Assembly (NCBI RefSeq): GCF_003633685.1
Contig: NZ_RBKT01000001.1
Span: 3,844,001 to 3,908,000 of the forward strand
From: Micromonospora pisi
GTDB taxonomy: Bacteria; Actinomycetota; Actinomycetes; Mycobacteriales; Micromonosporaceae
Reading direction: 5' to 3'
DNA length: 64,000 nt
The notes under the pieces are model-generated. The model was not told the origin of the DNA. It saw only the letters and a program-made list of their open reading frames with translations, and did no database searches. Below, in pieces: positions 1-9,221 of the stretch. How positions within the stretch are numbered: the stretch's first letter is position 1; each line of letters opens with the position of its first letter. Position numbers and translations under genes: made by a program.

Positions 1-1344
1 CCGCTGCGCGAGCGGGTCGTCCAGCGGCAGCGCGGCACCGTCGTCGGCGTACCCCTGCACGAACCGCATCCAGGCCGCGATCACCAGCGTGGCGAAGCGT
101 GGCCGGTGTCCGGCGGCCCGCAGGTCGACCACGGTGTGCAGCACCCGCTGGGGGAGCTTCTGCGAACCGTCCATCGCCACCTGGATGGTCCGGTGCCGGA
201 TCACCGGGTTGCCGAACCGCTCCAGCACCTGGTCGCCGTAGTCGACCACCGACACCCCGTCCGGCGGGTCGAAGCTCCGCGCCACGTCCTCGGCGATCAT
301 CCGGCGCAGCACTCCCACCAGGCCCGGGATGGCCAACGCGTCGGCGATCGTGTCCCGCCCGGCGAGCGCACCGAGGTACGCGGTCGCCGAGTGGACCCCG
401 TTGAGCGCCCGCAGCTTCAACCGCTCCCACGGCCCGGCGTCGCGGGTCAGCACCGCCCCGGCCCGCTCCCAGGCCGGCCGGCCGCCGGGGAACCTGTCCT
501 CGATCACCCACTGCCGGTACGGCTCCGCCGCGACCGCGGCCAGGTCGGTGACGCCGAGCGCCGCCTGCGCCGCCGCGAGTGTCGCCGGGGTGCTGGCCGG
601 CACGATCCGGTCCACCATCGTTCCCGGGTAGGTGACGTTCGCCCGCAACCAGTCGGCGATCCGCTCCGCGCGGGCGCCGTCAGCGCCGTTACGGGCCCCC
701 GTCGACTCCGCCAGCAACGTCAGCGCCTGACCGACCAGGCTGTGCAACCTGGTGCCGTTCGACGGCAGGTTGTCGCAGCTCACCAGGGCCAACGGGCCGG
801 CGTCGGCGACCGCGCGGGCGAGCAGCCCACGGACCAGCAGACCGGGCACCGTACGTGGGTCGCGGTCGGTGGTCAGGTCGGCGGTCACCTCGGCGTCCGG
901 ACGCAACCGGCCACTGGCCGGGTCGAGCTGGTACGCCTTCTCGGTCACGGTCAGTGTCACCACGCGGATCGACGGGTCGGCCAGCAGCGCCACGATCGCG
1001 GCCGGGTCGCTCGCGGCGTGCCGTACTCCGGCGAGCGCGCCGACCACCTGGGTCTCGCTGCCTGCGCCGGAGAGCGTGGTGACGCTGAACAGGCAGTCCT
1101 GCGCCACCAGCCGGGTCACCATCTCGGTGCTGCGCGGGGCGACCCCGATGATGCCCCAGTCGCCGCCGGCCCGCGCCACCGCCTGTTCGGTGTAGACCGC
1201 CTGGTGGGCCCGGTGGAACGCACCGAGCCCGAGGTGCACGATGCCGGCGGGCACGGTGCCGGGGCGGACCAGCGGACGGGCCGTCGCCGGCAGCCGGCGC
1301 AGGCTGCCGAGCCCGAGCGGCGACGCGCCGACGGTCACCGCCAT
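1..1344 (-). CDS. Mannitol dehydrogenase/fructuronate reductase family protein (UxuB-like), partial
   Basis: NAD-dependent polyol/hexuronate dehydrogenase of the long-chain mannitol dehydrogenase family. The first 448 residues are in the window; the C-terminus lies beyond base 1. Visible family marks are the nucleotide-binding HLGLGAFHRAHQ near residues 37-48, SCDNLPSNG near 189-197, TMVDRIVP near 242-249 and KLRALNGVHS near 310-319, which carries the catalytic lysine region. The ATG at 1344 overlaps the end of the upstream dehydratase gene by 10 bases, so it is the last visible gene of the operon. Next to UxaC, the likely reaction is fructuronate to mannonate (or tagaturonate to altronate). 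Mannitol or arabinitol oxidation cannot be excluded from sequence. Confidence 0.85.
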   Translation of the reverse strand, partial: MAVTVGASPLGLGSLRRLPATARPLVRPGTVPAGIVHLGLGAFHRAHQAVYTEQAVARAGGDWGIIGVAPRSTEMVTRLVAQDCLFSVTTLSGAGSETQVVGALAGVRHAASDPAAIVALLADPSIRVVTLTVTEKAYQLDPASGRLRPDAEVTADLTTDRDPRTVPGLLVRGLLARAVADAGPLALVSCDNLPSNGTRLHSLVGQALTLLAESTGARNGADGARAERIADWLRANVTYPGTMVDRIVPASTPATLAAAQAALGVTDLAAVAAEPYRQWVIEDRFPGGRPAWERAGAVLTRDAGPWERLKLRALNGVHSATAYLGALAGRDTIADALAIPGLVGVLRRMIAEDVARSFDPPDGVSVVDYGDQVLERFGNPVIRHRTIQVAMDGSQKLPQRVLHTVVDLRAAGHRPRFATLVIAAWMRFVQGYADDGAALPLDDPLAQR

Positions 1345-2630
1345 GCCGGGCCGTCCGGGAAGCTGAACTCGGCGATCGAGGCGGGCTTCATGGTGGCGCT
1401 GTAACCGGGCTGCTCGGGCAGGAGGTAACGCCCACCCCGGGTGCGGACCGGGTCGACGAAGTGCTCGTGCAGGTGGTCGACGTACTCGACCATCCGGCCG
1501 TCGAGTGAGGTGCCGACCCGGAGGTAGTCGAAGATCGCCAGGTGTTGGACGTACTCGCAGAGGCCGACTCCACCGGCGTGCGGGCAGATCGGCACCCCGA
1601 ACTTGGCCGCCATCAGGATCACCGAGAGCACCTCGTTGACCCCGCCGATCCGGCACGCGTCGATCTGGCAGACGCCGATCGCCTCGGCCTGGAGCAGTTG
1701 CTTGAAGATGACCCGGTTCGCGGCGACCTCGCCGGTGGCGACCCGGATCGGTGCGACCGCGCGGGCGATCCGGGCATGCCCGAGTACGTCGTCCGCGTGC
1801 GTCGGCTCCTCGATCCAGTAGGGCTCGACCTCGGCCAGCAGCGCCATGTTGGCGATCGCCTCGTCGACGTCCCAGACCTGGTTGGCGTCCATCATCAGCA
1901 GCGCGTCCGGGCCGATCTCGTCCCGGATGATCCTCGCCCGCCGGACGTCGTCCTCGACCGGGCCGCCGACCTTCATCTTCATCGCCCGCCACCCGTCGGC
2001 GTACGCCGCCCGGGTCAGCGCCCGTACCTTCTCGTCCGGATAGCCGAGCCAGCCAACCGAGGTGGTGTACGACGGAAAGCCCTCCTGTTCCAGCTCGGCG
2101 AGCCGCTCCTTGAGACCGACGAGTCCCTTGTCGAGGATGGCGGCGGCCTCGGCCGGGCTGATCGCGTCGCTGATGTGGTGGAAGTCGACGCTGGCGACGA
2201 GTTCCTCGGTCGGCATCTCGGCCAGCAGTCGCCACATCGGCTTGCCGGCGAGCTTGGCCCGCAGGTCCCAGACCGCGTTGACCAGCGCCCCGGTCGCCAT
2301 GTGGATGACGCCCTTCTCCGGCCCCAGCCAGCGCAACTGCACGTCGGCGGTGAGCGACCGCCAGAACGCCACCGGTGACTCGACGATCTCCTCGACCGTA
2401 CGACCGACCACGTGGTGGGCGAGCGCCCGGATCGCACCGCAGGTCAGCTCGTTGCCCCGACCGTTGGTGAAGGTGAAGCCGGCGCCGAAGGCACCGGACG
2501 GGTCGTCGGTACGCAGCTCGACGTAGCTGGCCGAGTAGTCGCCCCGGTTGATCGCGTCGGAGCCGTCACCGGCCGCCGCCGTCGGGAACCGTACGTCGTG
2601 CACCTCGGCCGAGGTGATGGTCACCGTCAC
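1335..2630 (-). CDS. Enolase-superfamily sugar-acid dehydratase, L-fuconate dehydratase type
   Basis: Acid-sugar dehydratase of 431 residues, mandelate racemase/enolase superfamily. It carries the KxK acid/base motif (K218, K220), metal ligands D248, E274 and E301 (MMDAN, WIEEP, ATGE) and the general-acid histidine H351 in PHAGGVGLCE. The FHHISDA, YTTSVGWLGY and C-terminal PASIAEFSFPDG segments match L-fuconate dehydratases (FucD, ENOSF1) better than mannonate dehydratases. The start is GTG at 2630, which overlaps the uxaC stop as GTGA; a longer reading frame upstream is only the antisense-like shadow of uxaC. Beside UxaC and UxuB a mannonate dehydratase would be expected, so the true substrate is uncertain; fuconate or another sugar acid is possible. 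Confidence 0.82.
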   Translation of the reverse strand: MTVTITSAEVHDVRFPTAAAGDGSDAINRGDYSASYVELRTDDPSGAFGAGFTFTNGRGNELTCGAIRALAHHVVGRTVEEIVESPVAFWRSLTADVQLRWLGPEKGVIHMATGALVNAVWDLRAKLAGKPMWRLLAEMPTEELVASVDFHHISDAISPAEAAAILDKGLVGLKERLAELEQEGFPSYTTSVGWLGYPDEKVRALTRAAYADGWRAMKMKVGGPVEDDVRRARIIRDEIGPDALLMMDANQVWDVDEAIANMALLAEVEPYWIEEPTHADDVLGHARIARAVAPIRVATGEVAANRVIFKQLLQAEAIGVCQIDACRIGGVNEVLSVILMAAKFGVPICPHAGGVGLCEYVQHLAIFDYLRVGTSLDGRMVEYVDHLHEHFVDPVRTRGGRYLLPEQPGYSATMKPASIAEFSFPDGPAWR

Positions 2631-4060
2631 AGCAGTCTCTCCCCGATTTTGAAGACCCGCTTCGGCAGGTGGTACGCCAGGTCGACGATGGTCTCGGCGG
2701 CCTCGTCCAACGGCAGCCGCTCCTCGGCGACCAGCCGGGCCAGGAAGCCGGCGTCGATCCGGCGGGACACGTCGTGGCGTACCGGGATCGAACAGAACGC
2801 CCGGGTGTCGTCGACGAAGCCGGCGGTGTTGTAGAAGCCGGCGCTCTCGGTGACCGCCTCCCGGAACCGGCGCAGCACCTCGGGCGAGTCCAGGAACCAC
2901 CACGGCGCACCGAGGTAGAGCGCGGCGTAACCACCGGCGAGCGGGGCGAGTTCGCGGGTGAACGTGTACTCGTCCAGGGTGTAGACGACCACCCGCAGCC
3001 GGGGATCGTTGCCGTACGCGTCCAGCAGCGGGGTGAGCGCGTGCAGGTACTCGGTCGCCTGGGGGATGTCGCCGCCGACGTCCCGGCCGTGCCGGTCGTA
3101 GAGCCAGCGGTTGTGGTTGCGTACCGCGCCGGGGTGCAGCTGCATCACCAGCCCGTCCTCTATGGACATGGCGGCGAACTCGACCAGCATGTGGGCCCGG
3201 AACGCCTCGGCGTCCTCGGGTGTGGCGGTGCCGGCCCGGCCCCGGTCGTAGAGGGTGGCCGCCTCGGCGGCGCTCAGCCGCAGGGTCAGCGCGGTCGGGT
3301 GGCCGTGGTCGGAGGAGGTGGCGCCGGCGGCGATGAACGCCTGTCGGCGGCTGCGCAGGGCGTCGAGATATCCGGCGTACGTCCCGGTGTCCGTCCCGGC
3401 GACCTCGCCGAGCCGTTCGACGTTCTCGGCCCAGCCGTCGAACTCCATGTCGACCACGTTGTCCGGCCGGAAGGTGGTGATCACCCGTCCGCCGGGGCCG
3501 CCCCAGCCGTCGGCGGCGAGTTTGGCGTGCCGGCCGAGGTCGTCCAGGGGCGACTCGGTGGTCGCCAGGGTTTCGATGTTGAACTTCTCGAAGAGCGCCC
3601 GGGGACGGAACGCCGGCTCGGCGAGCCGGGCCGCGATCTCGTCGTAGATCTCGTCCGCGTTGGCCGGTCCGAAGGGCTTTGTCACCCCGAAGACGTGGCG
3701 GAACGTCTGCTCCAGCCAGAGCCGGGACGGGGTGCCCCGGTAGAGGTGCCAGTGCGCGGCGAAGCGACGCCAGATGGTCCGGCCGTCGGTCTCGACCGGC
3801 GCCCCGTCGACCGTCGGTACGCCCAGTTCGGCCGGGGGGATGCCCTGGCTGAGCAGCATCCGGGTGAGGTAGTGGTCGGGGACGATGATCAGCCGGGCTG
3901 GGTCGGGGAAGGGCGCGTCCTCGGCCAGGATGGCCGGGTCGACATGCCCGTGCGGCGAGATCAGCGGTTGGTCCTTCGCCAACGCGTACAGCTCCCGCGC
4001 GATCGCCCGTTGACTGGGCTCGGACGGGAGGAGCAGGTCGGCTCCTGGTAGTGGCGGCAC
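2627..4060 (-). CDS. uxaC: Glucuronate isomerase
   Basis: Uronate isomerase of 477 residues (EC 5.3.1.12, amidohydrolase superfamily), converting D-glucuronate to D-fructuronate or galacturonate to tagaturonate in the cytoplasm. The N-terminal metal-binding HGH motif (H37, H39, in ISPHGHVDP) and the later conserved stretches (TTESPLDDL, ITTFRPDN, MQLHPGAVRNHN, YTLDEYTF) are all present, and the length is normal for the family. It lies 18 bases after the Gfo/Idh/MocA gene and overlaps the dehydratase gene by four bases, so the four genes read as one translationally coupled operon. Confidence 0.93.
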   Translation of the reverse strand: MPPLPGADLLLPSEPSQRAIARELYALAKDQPLISPHGHVDPAILAEDAPFPDPARLIIVPDHYLTRMLLSQGIPPAELGVPTVDGAPVETDGRTIWRRFAAHWHLYRGTPSRLWLEQTFRHVFGVTKPFGPANADEIYDEIAARLAEPAFRPRALFEKFNIETLATTESPLDDLGRHAKLAADGWGGPGGRVITTFRPDNVVDMEFDGWAENVERLGEVAGTDTGTYAGYLDALRSRRQAFIAAGATSSDHGHPTALTLRLSAAEAATLYDRGRAGTATPEDAEAFRAHMLVEFAAMSIEDGLVMQLHPGAVRNHNRWLYDRHGRDVGGDIPQATEYLHALTPLLDAYGNDPRLRVVVYTLDEYTFTRELAPLAGGYAALYLGAPWWFLDSPEVLRRFREAVTESAGFYNTAGFVDDTRAFCSIPVRHDVSRRIDAGFLARLVAEERLPLDEAAETIVDLAYHLPKRVFKIGERLL

Positions 4061-4078
4061 GGAAGCGGACTCCTCTGG

Positions 4079-5407
4079 TCAGGCGATGGTGAGCAGGTCG
4101 GCTACGCGGACCGGCTGACCGGTTTCGAAGGAGCGGTTGGCGGCCAGGCCGGTGAGCAGGGCGAGCGCGCCGTCGCGGGCGGTGGCGCCCCGGTCCATCG
4201 GGTCGGGGTGACCGCCGAAGAGCACCCCGGTCATCCGTACGTCGGCACCGCCGTGCCCGGTACGGGTGTAGCCGGAGACCGGCACCTGCCGCGCCTGCTC
4301 CCAGAACGGCCGGACGGTCAGCTTCGCCCAGCCCTCCTCGATCGCGGCCTGTACGCCGTGCAGCGCGGCGCCCTTGAGTTCACCGGCCGCGTACGGGCTG
4401 ACGAAGTCGCTCTCCACGACCTCCAGCTCCAGCCGGCCCCGGCTGCCGTTCACCATCACCCGGTAGCCCTCCCAGGGCGCGTACGCGGTCAGGTGGTAGG
4501 TCATGGTGGCGCCGTTGGAGTAGCGCGCCAGTACGGACATGTCGTCCTCGATCGTCACTCCGGGGGCGAAGACGTTCTGGTCCCGGTGGTAGCCGTCCTC
4601 GGCCTCGGCGTCGAGGTAGAGCGCCCGCAGACGCGGGTGGCTGGCCAGGTGCAGGGCGAACGGGTCACCGGCGGCGGCCGGCGAACCGTGGGCCCGGTCG
4701 TAGTCTCGGGCGTAGCCGTGGCGCCGCCCGGTCTCGCCGTAGAAGAAGAGCCGACCGGAGGCGTAGACCTCCTCCGGCACCGCGTCCAGCCACCAGTTGA
4801 CCAGGTCGAAGTGGTGGCTCGCCTTGTGCACCATCAGGCCGCCGGAGTTGGCCTTCTCCCGGTGCCAGCGCCGGAAGTAGTCGGCGCCGTGGCGGACGTC
4901 GAGCAACCACTCGAAGTGGACCGAGCCGATCTCGCCGATCTCGCCCGCGGCCAGCACCTCGCGCACCTTTTCGTGCAACGGGTTGTAGCGGTAGTTGAAG
5001 GCCACCGAAACGTTTCGGCCGGTCTCCGCCACCGCGTCGAGTATCCGCTGGCAGCGGGGCACGTCGATGGTCATCGGCTTCTCGGTGATCACGTCCCGAC
5101 CGGAGCGGAGCGCGGCGACGATGTACTCGTCGTGGACCCGGTCCACGGTGGTCACCAGGACCACGTCGACCCGTTCCTTCTCCAGCATGGTGGTGTAGTC
5201 GACGGCCAGATAGGTCGGCACCGAGTCGAAGCCGAGCTCCTCCAGCCACTCGTTGTGCGCATCCATCCGGGCCTGGTTGACGTCGGCGAACGCGACCAGC
5301 TCGGCGGTTGCGGGATGGTCGAGTACGAGCGCGCGGACGAACATCTCGGCTCGTGCGCCGGTGCCGACCACGGCGTAACGAAGTCGCTTTCCGGGTTCTG
5401 TGGACAT
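4079..5407 (-). CDS. Gfo/Idh/MocA family NAD(P)-dependent oxidoreductase
   Basis: Cytoplasmic sugar or sugar-acid dehydrogenase of 442 residues. The N-terminal Rossmann motif is VVGTGARAEMF (residues 13-23) and the conserved catalytic-region lysine is in ITEKPM (EKP at 109-111); the rest is the C-terminal alpha/beta substrate domain with the HKASHHFDLVNW stretch typical of the family. The ATG at 5407 was chosen because GGAGG lies about ten bases upstream; an in-frame extension runs into the promoter/operator region. It is the first gene of the catabolic operon and is divergent from the LacI gene. A 16-base LacI-type palindrome sits about 20 bases before its start, implying repression by that regulator. 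The substrate is not predictable. Confidence 0.88.
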   Translation of the reverse strand: MSTEPGKRLRYAVVGTGARAEMFVRALVLDHPATAELVAFADVNQARMDAHNEWLEELGFDSVPTYLAVDYTTMLEKERVDVVLVTTVDRVHDEYIVAALRSGRDVITEKPMTIDVPRCQRILDAVAETGRNVSVAFNYRYNPLHEKVREVLAAGEIGEIGSVHFEWLLDVRHGADYFRRWHREKANSGGLMVHKASHHFDLVNWWLDAVPEEVYASGRLFFYGETGRRHGYARDYDRAHGSPAAAGDPFALHLASHPRLRALYLDAEAEDGYHRDQNVFAPGVTIEDDMSVLARYSNGATMTYHLTAYAPWEGYRVMVNGSRGRLELEVVESDFVSPYAAGELKGAALHGVQAAIEEGWAKLTVRPFWEQARQVPVSGYTRTGHGGADVRMTGVLFGGHPDPMDRGATARDGALALLTGLAANRSFETGQPVRVADLLTIA

Positions 5408-5427
5408 CCCGCTCAGCCTCCGTGTGA

Positions 5428-5443
5428 CTGCAAAGGTTTGCAG
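5428..5443. promoter_or_regulatory. LacI-family operator upstream of the sugar-acid operon
   Basis: CTGCAAAGGTTTGCAG: two perfect 7-base inverted arms around a central GG. It lies 20 bases upstream of the oxidoreductase start and just downstream of a possible minus-strand promoter (TTGACG at 5476-5471, 17-base spacer, GTTACT at 5453-5448), a position where bound repressor would block initiation. Confidence 0.72.
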
Positions 5444-5570
5444 CCGAAGTAACCACGTGAACGGTGTCGGCGTCAACGATCGACAACAATCCTGTGAATT
5501 TCGTACTGATTTGTAAGTCTATGCAGCCATCGAAGGCTGCTGCCCGCAACGAACCCGTAACCAAGGCCCG

Positions 5571-5599
5571 TTGACACCTGAGCAACCGTTTGCATTAAT
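5571..5599 (+). promoter_or_regulatory. Promoter of lacI-type gene with embedded operator
   Basis: TTGACA (5571-5576), a 17-base spacer and ATTAAT (5594-5599) form a near-consensus housekeeping promoter. The spacer contains GCAACCGTTTGC (5582-5593), an imperfect palindrome with central CG like GalR/LacI operators and related to the site at 5428-5443. Transcription should start near 5606, which rules out the TTG at 5599 as the start codon of the regulator. Confidence 0.72.
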
Positions 5600-5685
5600 T
5601 GGCCACACCAAACGTGACGACCACCACAACCAGCAGTACCGACGGCCGGTCGGCACCGGCCGAGCCCGGAGACGAAGGGACCCGC

Positions 5686-6828
5686 GTGCCAGCCACCATC
5701 CGAGACGTCGCGCGCGCTTCCGGGGTGCACATCTCCACCGTGTCCCGCACGTTCTCCGCCCCGCACCTGGTCAACTCGGAGACTCGTCTCCGGGTGCTGG
5801 CCTGCGCCGAGAACCTCGGCTACCGACCCAACCGGGCCGCCCGCGCACTGATCACCGGCCGTACGCACAACATCGGCCTGATCGTCGCCGACATCGCCAA
5901 CCCGTTCTTCCCACCCCTGATCAAGGCCGCCGAGAGCCAGGCCCGCCACCGCGACTACCACATCTTCGTGGCCGACACGAACGAAGACCCGGCCGCCGAA
6001 GAGGACCTGGTGCACGCCCTGGCCAAGCAGGTCGACGGCATCCTGCTCTGCAGCCCCCGGATGAGCAACAGCCTGATCGAACAGCTCAGCCGCGAGGTGC
6101 CACTGGTGGTCATCAACCGCCAGGTGACCGGACTACCGGCAGTGGTGATGGACGTCGGGCAGGGAGCCCGGCTCGCGGTCGAACACCTCACCGGGCTCGG
6201 GCACCGCGAACTCGCGCTGCTCGGCGGCCCTCGCGGATCCTGGACCAGCCGGGAAATCCGCCGGGCGGCCACCGCCGCCGCCCGCTCCGCCGACGCGGCG
6301 CTGACCGTACTCGGCCCCAACCCACCCACCGAGGGCGGCGGCACCGCGATGGCGGAACAGGTCCGCCGGGCCGGCGCCACCGCCGTCCTCGCCTACAACG
6401 ACCTGATGGCGATCGGGCTGATCGAAGGGCTCGACACCCTCGGCATCCGGGTGCCCCAGGAGGTCAGCGTCGTCGGCATCGACGACATCGCACTGAGCCG
6501 GCTGGTCCGGCCGAAATTGACGACGGTGGCCACGCCAACCGCGGCCGCCGGCCGGACGGCCGTCGACATGCTGCTCCAACACGACAGTGCCGCCGCCCAC
6601 CGCAACCGGGGCGGCAACCGCACCGTGGCAGCAGACGACCGTCGCACCACCGCACAGGTAATGCTCCAGACCGAACTGGTCATCCGCGACTCGACGGGGC
6701 CCCACCGACCGGCCACCCTCGGCCGGAACGGCTCCGCGGCCACCACCACAACCGCTGACCCGGGCCCGCACAGCCCTGCGGACCCGGGCAACACGGCCGC
6801 GGTCAACCCCGAAGCTGTCGCCTCCTAA
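5686..6828 (+). CDS. LacI-family transcriptional regulator
   Basis: Repressor of 380 residues. The N-terminal helix-turn-helix (ATIRDVARASGVHISTVSRTFS, residues 3-24) has the LacI signature, the hinge follows (NLGYRPNRAARAL), and the periplasmic-binding-protein-like effector domain includes VVGIDDIALSRLVRPKLTTVATP. The GTG at 5686 is preferred: GAAGGGA lies about five bases upstream and the protein then begins directly at the HTH, whereas upstream TTG/GTG codons fall in or next to the promoter. The last roughly 60 residues are a low-complexity Thr/Pro/Ala tail, longer than usual. It probably represses itself, the downstream ABC importer and the divergent sugar-acid operon. Confidence 0.9.
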   Translation: MPATIRDVARASGVHISTVSRTFSAPHLVNSETRLRVLACAENLGYRPNRAARALITGRTHNIGLIVADIANPFFPPLIKAAESQARHRDYHIFVADTNEDPAAEEDLVHALAKQVDGILLCSPRMSNSLIEQLSREVPLVVINRQVTGLPAVVMDVGQGARLAVEHLTGLGHRELALLGGPRGSWTSREIRRAATAAARSADAALTVLGPNPPTEGGGTAMAEQVRRAGATAVLAYNDLMAIGLIEGLDTLGIRVPQEVSVVGIDDIALSRLVRPKLTTVATPTAAAGRTAVDMLLQHDSAAAHRNRGGNRTVAADDRRTTAQVMLQTELVIRDSTGPHRPATLGRNGSAATTTTADPGPHSPADPGNTAAVNPEAVAS

Positions 6829-6847
6829 CGCCAAGGAGTGAGCGCAC

Positions 6848-8200
6848 ATGCACCCCGCAACACCCCCGATGGCGGACGAACGTGCCGCGCATGATCACCG
6901 TACCCTCTTCTCCCGACGCGGCCTGATCAGCCGTTTGGTGGCCACGGCCATCACCATTCCGCTCGTTCTCGGCGCCGCGGCCTGCGGCGGGGAGGACGAA
7001 CCGAGCGACTCCGCGCCGAACGCGCCGGTCGAGCTGTCGGTCTTCTGGTGGGGCGGTGAGGCGCGGGCCAAGCTGACCGAGGACGCCCTCGCCCTCTACA
7101 CCAGCAAGCACCCGAACGTCACGTTCAAGAAGACCTGGCAGGCCAACCAGGGCTACTTCGACAAGCTCGCCACCCTCACCGCCAGCGGCGACGCCCCGGA
7201 CATCTTCCAGATCGACGACAACTTCCTCACCGAGTACGCGTCGCGCAACGTCACCCTGGACCTGACCAGCTACAAGGACGACAAGAAGCTCGACGTCACC
7301 AAGCTCCCCGAGAGCCTCTGGCAGTACGGCGTCGTCGACGGCAAACTGGCCGGCATCGCCGGCGGTGAGAACACCCAGGGGCTGGTCTACAACAAGACCC
7401 TGCTGCAGAAGCACAACCTGCCCGAGCCGACCACCGGCATGAGCTGGGCGGACTTCATCACCTGGGCGGAGAACGTCTCGAAGGTGACCAAGGTCCCCGG
7501 CACCATGGACCCGAGCGCCGACTACAAGGCCTTCTGGGTCTGGCTGCGCCAGCAGAACAAGGACCTCTACAAGGGCAAGGAACTCGGTTTCACCGCCGAC
7601 GACGTGACCAAGTGGTTCGAGCTCTGGAAGGGCGCCCGGGACCGCGGCGCCACCCCGACCGCCGACGTGATCCACGAGGGCAACGCCACCGACATCACCA
7701 AACAACTGGTGGTCACCGGCAAGGCCGCGACCTCGTTCGTCTGGGCGAACCAGCTCCCCGAGCTGAAGAAGGCCACCAAGGACGAACTGGGCGTGGTCGC
7801 CTACCCCGGCGACCCGAGCGCCCAGTGGGCCCGCGCCGCGCTCTACTACTCCGTCTTCCGGGGCAGCGAGCACAAGGACGTCGCGGTCGACGTACTGAAC
7901 TTCCTGGTCAACGACCCGGAGGCGGGCAAGATCCTGGGCACCGACCGCGGGTTGCCGTCCAACCTGGACGTACGCAAGTCGGTCAGTGAAGCGGTCACCG
8001 ACCCGGCGATGAAGCTCTCCATCGCGGTGGAAACCGAGCTGGCCGCCAAGTTCGGTCCGTCCCCGCAGGTGCCGCTGAAGGGACACAGCAAGATCCGGGC
8101 CGAGCTGATCAAGGCGGCCGAGGAGGTCCAGTACGGCCGTCAGACCCCGTCCGCGTCGGCCGCCGCCTTCCTGGAGATCTGCAAGAGCGCGATCGCCTGA
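6848..8200 (+). CDS. ABC transporter sugar-binding lipoprotein
   Basis: Extracellular solute-binding protein, family 1 (CUT1 carbohydrate uptake), 450 residues. The N-terminus carries an SRRGLIS twin-arginine-like stretch (22-28), a hydrophobic segment and a lipobox LGAAAC with the lipidated cysteine at 46, so it is a lipoprotein, possibly Tat-exported. The mature part has the usual family features (ELSVFWWGGEARAK, SGDAPDIFQIDDNF). AAGGAGTGAG precedes the ATG. It starts 19 bases after the lacI gene and leads the importer operon. The ligand is unknown; the context suggests a uronate- or fucose-containing oligosaccharide. Confidence 0.92.
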   Translation: MHPATPPMADERAAHDHRTLFSRRGLISRLVATAITIPLVLGAAACGGEDEPSDSAPNAPVELSVFWWGGEARAKLTEDALALYTSKHPNVTFKKTWQANQGYFDKLATLTASGDAPDIFQIDDNFLTEYASRNVTLDLTSYKDDKKLDVTKLPESLWQYGVVDGKLAGIAGGENTQGLVYNKTLLQKHNLPEPTTGMSWADFITWAENVSKVTKVPGTMDPSADYKAFWVWLRQQNKDLYKGKELGFTADDVTKWFELWKGARDRGATPTADVIHEGNATDITKQLVVTGKAATSFVWANQLPELKKATKDELGVVAYPGDPSAQWARAALYYSVFRGSEHKDVAVDVLNFLVNDPEAGKILGTDRGLPSNLDVRKSVSEAVTDPAMKLSIAVETELAAKFGPSPQVPLKGHSKIRAELIKAAEEVQYGRQTPSASAAAFLEICKSAIA

Positions 8201-8237
8201 CGATCGGCCGAACGACATACCGGAGAGGAGCCGGCTC

Positions 8238-9221
8238 GTGGCGTTGACCACGGCGCCCAGCTCGACTCCGCGCGCCACCGGCCCCGTCCGGACCCCCGCT
8301 GATCGGCGAGGGTCCGGACGGATCTGGCAGCGCGAGGGTCTGGCCGGGTACGTTTTCCTGTCGCCGTGGCTGATCGGCCTGCTGGCCATCACGGCGGTAC
8401 CCATGCTCTTGTCGCTCTACCTCAGCTTCACCAACTACGACATCCTCACGCCCTGGTCCGAGGTCGAGTGGGTGGGGCTGACCAACTACGAGCGGATGTT
8501 CACCAGCGACGCGTCGTACTGGCACGCGGTGCAGGTGACGCTCGCGTTCGCGCTGATCGCCGTACCGCTCAAGCTGGCCGCCGCCCTCGGCGTCGCGCTG
8601 CTGCTCAACCGCGCCTGGCGCGGCGTCGGCCTGTTCCGTGGTCTGTTCTACCTGCCGTCGCTGCTCGGCGGCAGCGTCGCGCTCGCCATCGTCTGGGTCA
8701 GCATGTTCAACCGCGACGGTGCGTTCAACTCACTGCTCGGCTTCTTCGGCATCGAGGGCAAGCCCTGGGTGAACGACCCGGAGTGGGCACTGGAAACCCT
8801 GATGGTGCTCGCCATCTGGCAGTTCGGCGCACCAATGGTGATCTTCCTGGCCGGCCTCAAGCAGGTACCGACCGAGCTCTACGAGGCCGCCTCGGTGGAC
8901 GGCGCCGGCAAGATCCGGCAGTTCGTCAGCGTCACCCTGCCGATGCTCTCACCGGTCATCTTCTTCAACCTGGTGCTGGAGACCATCAACGGCTTCCAGG
9001 GCTTCACCTCGGCGTTCGTGCTCAGCAACGGCACCGGCGGCCCGGTCGACTCCACCCTGATGTACACCCTGAACCTCTACATCAAGGGCTTCGTCGACCT
9101 GGAGATGGGCTACGCCTCGGCGATGGCCTGGGTCTTCCTGCTCGCCATCGCGGTCATCACCGTCGTGCTCTTCAGCACCGGCCGGTTCTGGGTGCACTAC
9201 TCCGACGGGGAGGAACGCTGA
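8238..9221 (+). CDS. ABC sugar permease, MalF/UgpA type
   Basis: Integral membrane permease of 327 residues with about six transmembrane helices. The cytoplasmic EAA loop that contacts the ATPase is at about residues 216-238 (YEAASVDGAGKIRQ then TLPML). The GTG start is preceded by GGAGAGGAG. Its stop overlaps the next start by one base (TGATG), so the two permeases are translated together. No ATPase gene is present in the cluster; CUT1 importers of actinobacteria commonly share one MsiK-type ATPase encoded elsewhere. Confidence 0.92.
   Translation: MALTTAPSSTPRATGPVRTPADRRGSGRIWQREGLAGYVFLSPWLIGLLAITAVPMLLSLYLSFTNYDILTPWSEVEWVGLTNYERMFTSDASYWHAVQVTLAFALIAVPLKLAAALGVALLLNRAWRGVGLFRGLFYLPSLLGGSVALAIVWVSMFNRDGAFNSLLGFFGIEGKPWVNDPEWALETLMVLAIWQFGAPMVIFLAGLKQVPTELYEAASVDGAGKIRQFVSVTLPMLSPVIFFNLVLETINGFQGFTSAFVLSNGTGGPVDSTLMYTLNLYIKGFVDLEMGYASAMAWVFLLAIAVITVVLFSTGRFWVHYSDGEER

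Noticed and set aside
2669-4051. Plus-strand open frame opposite uxaC
   Set aside because: Composition is typical of antisense shadows and uxaC is unambiguous.
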